The notes beneath the pieces were generated by a model. That model searched no databases. It was not told the DNA's origin and saw only the letters and a program-made list of their open reading frames with translations. Positions 59,070-62,899 of a stretch of 62,899 nt of DNA are shown here, piece by piece (position 1 is the stretch's first letter; the number at the start of each line of letters is the position of its first letter). The position numbers and the translations under genes are program-made. Origin of the DNA: [Clostridium] aminophilum (GTDB taxonomy: Bacteria > Bacillota > Clostridia > Lachnospirales > Lachnospiraceae); NCBI RefSeq assembly GCF_900101295.1, contig NZ_FOIL01000013.1:1-62899 (forward strand), given 5' to 3'.

Positions 59070-59867
59070 ATGAACATTTTAGAGAAACTGGCGGAACATG
59101 CGGCCGAACGGGTGGAAGCGTACCGGAGGGAAATACCGCTTTCGGAGATGAAAGCAAGAGCCATTGAGGCGGCGGACAGGACCGGGAGTGCAGCATTTGC
59201 CTTTGAAAAAGCACTTCGGGGAGAGGAGATCCGCTTCATCTGTGAGTGCAAGAAGGCGTCTCCTTCCAGGGGACTGATCGCACCGGACTTTCCTTACCGG
59301 AAGATTGCGCAAGAATACGAGTCGGCCGGAGCAGCAGCGGTCTCCGTCCTGACGGAGCCGAAATGGTTTCTGGGACAGGACCGGTATCTTCAGGAGATTG
59401 CGGAGACCGTCGGAATTCCTTGTCTCCGGAAGGATTTCACCGTCGATGAATACATGATCTGGCAGGCGAAGGTTCTCGGTGCCGGTGCAGTGCTTCTCAT
59501 CTGTTCCATCACGGCCGAGGAGGAACTGAAACGCTATCTCGCCATCTGTGACCGGATAGGACTTTCGGCACTGACCGAAGCACACGACGCGGATGAGGTG
59601 AAGATGGCGGTTTCCTGCGGCGCCCGGGTGATCGGCGTCAACAACCGGAATCTGAAAGATTTTACCGTGGATATTCACAACAGCATCCGGCTTCGCGAAA
59701 TGGCGCCGGAAGACGTAATCTTCGTGGCGGAGAGCGGAATCCGGACGCCGGAAGACGTGGAGGAACTCAGGAAGAACGGGGTAAATGCGGTGCTGATCGG
59801 AGAACAGCTGATGCGGGCCGGGGATCCGGCGGCGGAACTTCGGCGACTTCGGGGCGGAGAACAGTGA
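59070..59867 (+). CDS. trpC: Indole-3-glycerol phosphate synthase
   Basis: Closes the indole ring from CdRP. The 265-residue beta/alpha barrel has the catalytic Lys in FICECKKASPSRGLI, LTEPKWFLG, CLRKDFTVDEYMIWQA, Glu in LSALTEAHDADE and GVNNRNLKDFTVDI, VAESGIRTPEDV. It is separate from trpF, as in most Firmicutes. The start is ATG 59070 or 59058 (both follow a GGGGCGGG-like, poor site). trpF follows 10 bp downstream. The tandem repeat lies before it. Confidence 0.95.
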   Translation: MNILEKLAEHAAERVEAYRREIPLSEMKARAIEAADRTGSAAFAFEKALRGEEIRFICECKKASPSRGLIAPDFPYRKIAQEYESAGAAAVSVLTEPKWFLGQDRYLQEIAETVGIPCLRKDFTVDEYMIWQAKVLGAGAVLLICSITAEEELKRYLAICDRIGLSALTEAHDADEVKMAVSCGARVIGVNNRNLKDFTVDIHNSIRLREMAPEDVIFVAESGIRTPEDVEELRKNGVNAVLIGEQLMRAGDPAAELRRLRGGEQ

Positions 59868-59877
59868 GGACAGGCCG

Positions 59878-60486
59878 ATGACGATGATTAAGATATGCGG
59901 ATTGCGGGAGATGGAAGAGATCGAGGCTGTGAACCGTCTGGAACCGGACTTTGTCGGTTTTGTGTTTGCCCCTTCCTCCGCGAGGTACATTTCTCCGCAG
60001 AAGGCGGAGGAACTCCGGAAAAAGCTTCGGCCGGGCATCCGGTCGGTGGGGGTGTTCCGGGACAGCACACCGGAAGAGATCGAATATGTGACGGAACTCT
60101 GTCACGTCGATCTGGTGCAGCTTCACGGCCGCGAAGGAGATGACATAATCCGCCGAATCCAGAAAAAATTCCGGGTCATCCGCGGTTTGGCAATAGAGCG
60201 GGAGTCGGACATCCGGCTGGCGGAAAAAAGTCCTGCCGATTACATTTTGCTGGATCACGGTGCAGGCGGCACGGGAGAGTCCTTTGACTGGTCCCTCCTG
60301 CAGTCCTGCAGAAGACCGTTTTTCCTGGCCGGAGGTCTCGGACCGGACAATGTGGCACAGGCGATCCGGGAGACCGGAGCCGCGGCAGTGGATGCCAGCA
60401 GTCTTCTGGAGACGGCGGGTCGGAAAGATCCCCGGAAGATGGAAGCCTTTGTCCGGGAGGCACGGACATGCCGCAGGAAGGATTGA
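59878..60486 (+). CDS. trpF: Phosphoribosylanthranilate isomerase
   Basis: Amadori isomerisation of phosphoribosylanthranilate. The 202-residue barrel shows the catalytic Cys in KICGLREMEEIEAVN, FVFAPSSARYI, VDLVQLHGREGDD, the catalytic Asp in LLDHGAGGTGESFDW and LAGGLGPDNVAQAI, and the end AVDASSLLE. Length is normal. It starts 10 bp after trpC with a GGACAGGCCG-like weak site, and ends 35 bp before trpB. Confidence 0.95.
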   Translation: MTMIKICGLREMEEIEAVNRLEPDFVGFVFAPSSARYISPQKAEELRKKLRPGIRSVGVFRDSTPEEIEYVTELCHVDLVQLHGREGDDIIRRIQKKFRVIRGLAIERESDIRLAEKSPADYILLDHGAGGTGESFDWSLLQSCRRPFFLAGGLGPDNVAQAIRETGAAAVDASSLLETAGRKDPRKMEAFVREARTCRRKD

Positions 60487-60521
60487 GCACACGAAGAAGA
60501 GAATCATGAGAGGATAAAGCA

Positions 60522-61712
60522 ATGAAGAATGACAACGGAAAATTCGGTATCCACGGCGGACAGTACATTCCGGAGACGCTGATGAATGCGGTGCACGAGC
60601 TGGAAGAAGCGTATCACCGTTATAAGGACGATCCGGAATTCAAGAAAGAACTGCAGGATCTTCTGAACGACTATGCGGGAAGACCGAGCCGGTTATACTA
60701 TGCGGAAAAGATGACAAAGGATCTGGGCGGCGCGAAGATTTACCTGAAGAGAGAGGATCTGAATCACACGGGAGCGCACAAGATCAACAACTGCCTGGGA
60801 CAGGCGCTGCTTGCAAAGAAGATGGGAAAGACCCGTCTGATTGCGGAAACCGGCGCGGGCCAGCACGGCGTCGCGACGGCGACAGCTGCAGCTCTTCTCG
60901 GAATGGAATGCGTGGTTTTTATGGGAAAACTCGACTGCGAGCGCCAGGCACTCAACGTGTACAAAATGAAACTTTTAGGAGCAGACGTGGTTCCGGTGAC
61001 GACGGGAACGGCGACTCTCAAGGATGCGGTTTCCGAGTGCATGAGGGAATGGACTTCCCGGATCGACGACACCCACTATCTTCTGGGATCGGTGATGGGA
61101 CCGCACCCCTTCCCGACCATCGTCCGCGATTTTCAGGCGGTGATCTCCCGGGAGATCAAAGACCAGATTCTGGAAAAAGAAGGGCGGCTTCCGGACGCGG
61201 TGATCGCCTGTGTCGGCGGCGGTTCCAATGCCATCGGAACCTTTTATCACTTTATCGGCGATGAGAGCGTGAAGCTCATCGGCTGTGAGGCGGCGGGCCG
61301 CGGAATCGATACCTTTGAGACGGCGGCTACCATCAATACCGGCCGGCTCGGCATTTTCCATGGAATGAAATCCTATTTCTGCCAGGACAAATACGGACAG
61401 ATCGCACCGGTTTACTCCATTTCCGCCGGCCTCGACTATCCCGGAATCGGGCCGGAGCACGCACATCTCCATGACATCGGCCGCGCCGAATATGTGCCGG
61501 TAACGGACGATGAGGCGGTGGATGCGTTTGAGTACGTCTCCCGCACGGAGGGAATCATCCCGGCCATTGAGAGTTCCCACGCCCTCGCTCACGCGATGAA
61601 GATTGCGCCGGCCATGGGAAAGGATCAGATTCTTGTGATCACGGTTTCGGGCCGCGGCGATAAGGACTGCGCGGCGATCGCAAGATACCGCGGTCAGGAG
61701 ATCCGGGAGTAG
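60522..61712 (+). CDS. trpB: Tryptophan synthase beta chain
   Basis: Joins indole and serine to tryptophan using PLP. The 396-residue protein has the PLP lysine in [15 protein letters not shown], the catalytic Glu in [12 protein letters not shown], the phosphate-binding loop [11 protein letters not shown] and GHIEASHALAHA-type end ([16 protein letters not shown]). Length and order are typical of TrpB1. The start has AGGATAAAG upstream. Its last 26 bp, including the stop codon, are duplicated directly downstream. trpA follows across that duplication. Confidence 0.97.
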   Translation: MKNDNGKFGIHGGQYIPETLMNAVHELEEAYHRYKDDPEFKKELQDLLNDYAGRPSRLYYAEKMTKDLGGAKIYLKREDLNHTGAHKINNCLGQALLAKKMGKTRLIAETGAGQHGVATATAAALLGMECVVFMGKLDCERQALNVYKMKLLGADVVPVTTGTATLKDAVSECMREWTSRIDDTHYLLGSVMGPHPFPTIVRDFQAVISREIKDQILEKEGRLPDAVIACVGGGSNAIGTFYHFIGDESVKLIGCEAAGRGIDTFETAATINTGRLGIFHGMKSYFCQDKYGQIAPVYSISAGLDYPGIGPEHAHLHDIGRAEYVPVTDDEAVDAFEYVSRTEGIIPAIESSHALAHAMKIAPAMGKDQILVITVSGRGDKDCAAIARYRGQEIRE

Positions 61713-61745
61713 GGACCGTTCAGGAGATCCGTGAGTAGGGACTGG
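61695..61745 (+). repeat. 26-bp tandem duplication of the trpB 3' end
   Basis: CAGGAGATCCGGGAGTAGGG and ACCGTT (61695-61720) are repeated at 61721-61745 with two or three changes (CAGGAGATCCGTGAGTAGGG). The stop codon TAG is in both copies; the second copy is out of gene. Confidence 0.9.
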
Positions 61746-61805
61746 CCGGAATACCGTGTGAGCCGGTCCGGCAGAGGATTTGATATTTCAGAAAAGGAGA
61801 AGACA

Positions 61806-62579
61806 GTGAGCAGAATCAGAAATGCATTTAACGATCATAAAGCGTTCATCGCGTTTATCACCGCAGGAGATCCGGATATTCCGACGACAAAGAAAGCGGT
61901 CATCGAGGCGGTGCGGAACGGCGCCGATCTGATCGAGATCGGAATTCCGTTCTCGGATCCGACGGCGGAGGGACCGGTGATCATGGAAGCGGACCGGAGA
62001 GCGCTGGAAGGCGGCGTGACGACAGACGATATTTTCAGAATGACCCGGGAACTCCGGGAGGAGATCGCCGTCCCGCTGGTCTACATGACCTACGCCAATG
62101 TGGTCTTTTCCTACGGAATGGAAACTTTTGCCGCAAAGGCGAGGGAGGCGGGCATCGACGGCGTGATCCTGCCGGACGTTCCGTTTGAGGAGAAGGAAGA
62201 GTTCGATGAGGTGTTTGCCGACGAGGGCATCGACCTGATCTCTATGATCGCGCCGACGTCGGGAGAGCGGATCTCGCAGATTGCCAGAGAGGCGAAGGGC
62301 TTTATCTATATGGTTTCCTCCCTTGGCGTCACGGGCACGAGAACGGATATTACGACGGATATCGGGAAAATGACGGAGATCGTCCGGGCCAACACCGATA
62401 TTCCGTGTGCGGTCGGCTTTGGGATCTCCACGCCGGAGCAGGCGGAAAAAATGGCGAAAGTATCGGACGGCGCCATCGTCGGATCGGCGATTATCAAGAT
62501 TCTCGCACAGTACGGAAAAGAAGCGCCGGAACACATCGGTGCATACGTGAAAGAGATGGCGGAAGCAGTGCACCGCTAA
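61806..62579 (+). CDS. trpA: Tryptophan synthase alpha chain
   Basis: Splits indole-3-glycerol phosphate and passes indole to TrpB. The 257-residue barrel has the catalytic Glu in LIEIGIPFSDPTAEGPVI, where the second catalytic acid is Glu instead of the Asp of the Escherichia enzyme, a common Firmicutes form; also GVILPDVPFEEKEEF and GFGISTPEQA. A GTG at 61806 is taken as start because AAAGGAGA lies 5 bp before it and the protein then begins SRIRNAFNDHKAFIAFITAG; an ATG at 61731 lies within the duplicated spacer. It ends the operon. Confidence 0.95.
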   Translation: MSRIRNAFNDHKAFIAFITAGDPDIPTTKKAVIEAVRNGADLIEIGIPFSDPTAEGPVIMEADRRALEGGVTTDDIFRMTRELREEIAVPLVYMTYANVVFSYGMETFAAKAREAGIDGVILPDVPFEEKEEFDEVFADEGIDLISMIAPTSGERISQIAREAKGFIYMVSSLGVTGTRTDITTDIGKMTEIVRANTDIPCAVGFGISTPEQAEKMAKVSDGAIVGSAIIKILAQYGKEAPEHIGAYVKEMAEAVHR

Positions 62580-62596
62580 GATAGAGAGCGCATGCG

Positions 62597-62639
62597 TAAA
62601 AAAGACGCAGGAACCGGCTGATGGTTCCTGCGTCTTTTC
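62597..62639 (+). terminator. Rho-independent terminator of the trp operon
   Basis: AAAAAGACGCAGGAACC and GGTTCCTGCGTCTTTT form a perfect stem around GGCTGAT. The group II intron begins two bases after it. Confidence 0.95.
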
Positions 62640-62640
62640 G

Positions 62641-62899
62641 GTGCGCCCGGCGGGCGCACGTTCTAAGGGGTGAAAGTCCCTGATCCGCCCGGCAGTGGGA
62701 AGGATGCAGCCAGAGGCAAGGGCTCCACCGTGAGGTGTGGGTCTGAAGGAAGCCCGAGGCAAAGCGCTGGCCTGACGAACAGGAATCCCGAACAGGCTGT
62801 GAAGCGTGGATGAGGCTGCCAAACAAGCCAAAGTCCAAAAACTGCACGGAACGCCAACAGTAGACGGGACAGGTATAAGTGTGAAAGAACGTGTGGGTA
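62641..62899 (+). mobile_element. Group II intron, 5' part (truncated by window end)
   Basis: Starts with the group II 5' consensus GTGCG inside the hairpin GTGCGCCC-GGC-GGGCGCAC, then shows domain I features: GGGGTGAAAGTCCC, GGTCTGAAGGAAGCCCGAGG, CCTGACGAACAGGAA and AAACAAGCCAAAGTCC. These blocks are typical of bacterial group II ribozymes found in Clostridia. The reverse transcriptase/maturase and the 3' domains V-VI would lie beyond the window. It is inserted directly after the trp terminator, as group IIC-type introns prefer, though the class cannot be fixed from this part. Confidence 0.9.

Overview
The window looks like chromosomal DNA of a strictly anaerobic, Gram-positive Clostridia-type bacterium, most likely Lachnospiraceae-like. 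The evidence is gene content: oxygen-independent class III ribonucleotide reductase with its activase, pyruvate formate-lyase with its activase, desulfoferrodoxin and rubrerythrin, c-di-AMP synthase CdaA/CdaR, DUF896 and DUF6472 small proteins, and T-box and cobalamin riboswitch leaders. Shine-Dalgarno sites are strong and terminators are classical rho-independent hairpins. Coding DNA is moderately GC-rich, while some spacers are very AT-rich. No phage, rRNA or tRNA genes were seen.

Layout. 0-5 kb: a FeoA-FeoB fusion for Fe(II) uptake, then a cobalamin riboswitch driving two lipoproteins, one a secreted CbiK-type chelatase. 5-18 kb: oxidative-stress and housekeeping genes (DUF896, desulfoferrodoxin, SpoU methyltransferase, dicarboxylate/amino-acid symporter), nrdD/nrdG behind paired NrdR boxes, a secreted transglutaminase-like protein, xpt, rubrerythrin and a secreted protein with three possible FMN-attachment motifs. 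18-24 kb: MscS channel, CHASE2-adenylate cyclase and a FecR lipoprotein. 24-33 kb: lrgAB, phosphoglucomutase, yeiH/LysR/patatin and lon. 33-38 kb (minus strand): a GH5 cellulase lipoprotein, an ABC importer whose permease and ATPase are one polypeptide, its binding protein, and a Crp/Fnr regulator. 38-46 kb: proBA, a YbaK-type deacylase, an FNR-like regulator, pflA, pflB and a DUF3810 protein. 47-54 kb: two unknown membrane proteins, cdaA-cdaR, an HPr paralogue, a Wzy-like polymerase, an aminotransferase and an AI-2E-family protein. 55-62.6 kb: a complete trpEGDCFBA operon behind a tRNA-Trp T-box. The window ends inside the 5' part of a group II intron.

The most unusual content is non-coding. 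A modular family of hairpin-rich repeats (copies near 5.2, 13.2, 16.2, 23.7, 47.0 and 55.3 kb, with related fragments at 32.7 and 34.2 kb) sits, in every case seen, directly after the U-tract of a rho-independent terminator and in the same orientation as the transcript that ends there. The group II intron at 62.64 kb has the same placement. One long copy lies between the trp T-box terminator and trpE, so it must be transcribed with the operon. Separately, several spacers are built of short tandem repeats of 18-28 bp: upstream of both Crp/Fnr-family genes, between pflA and pflB, between trpD and trpC, and between trpB and trpA.

Regulatory logic that can be proposed from sequence alone: the FNR-like protein encoded beside pflA probably acts on a TTGAC-N4-GTCAA dyad about 42 bp upstream of the likely pflB start site; NrdR acts on nrdD; adenosylcobalamin acts on the chelatase pair; uncharged tRNA-Trp acts on trp; and a GntR-type regulator may act on a TGGT-N3-ACCA operator upstream of lrgAB.
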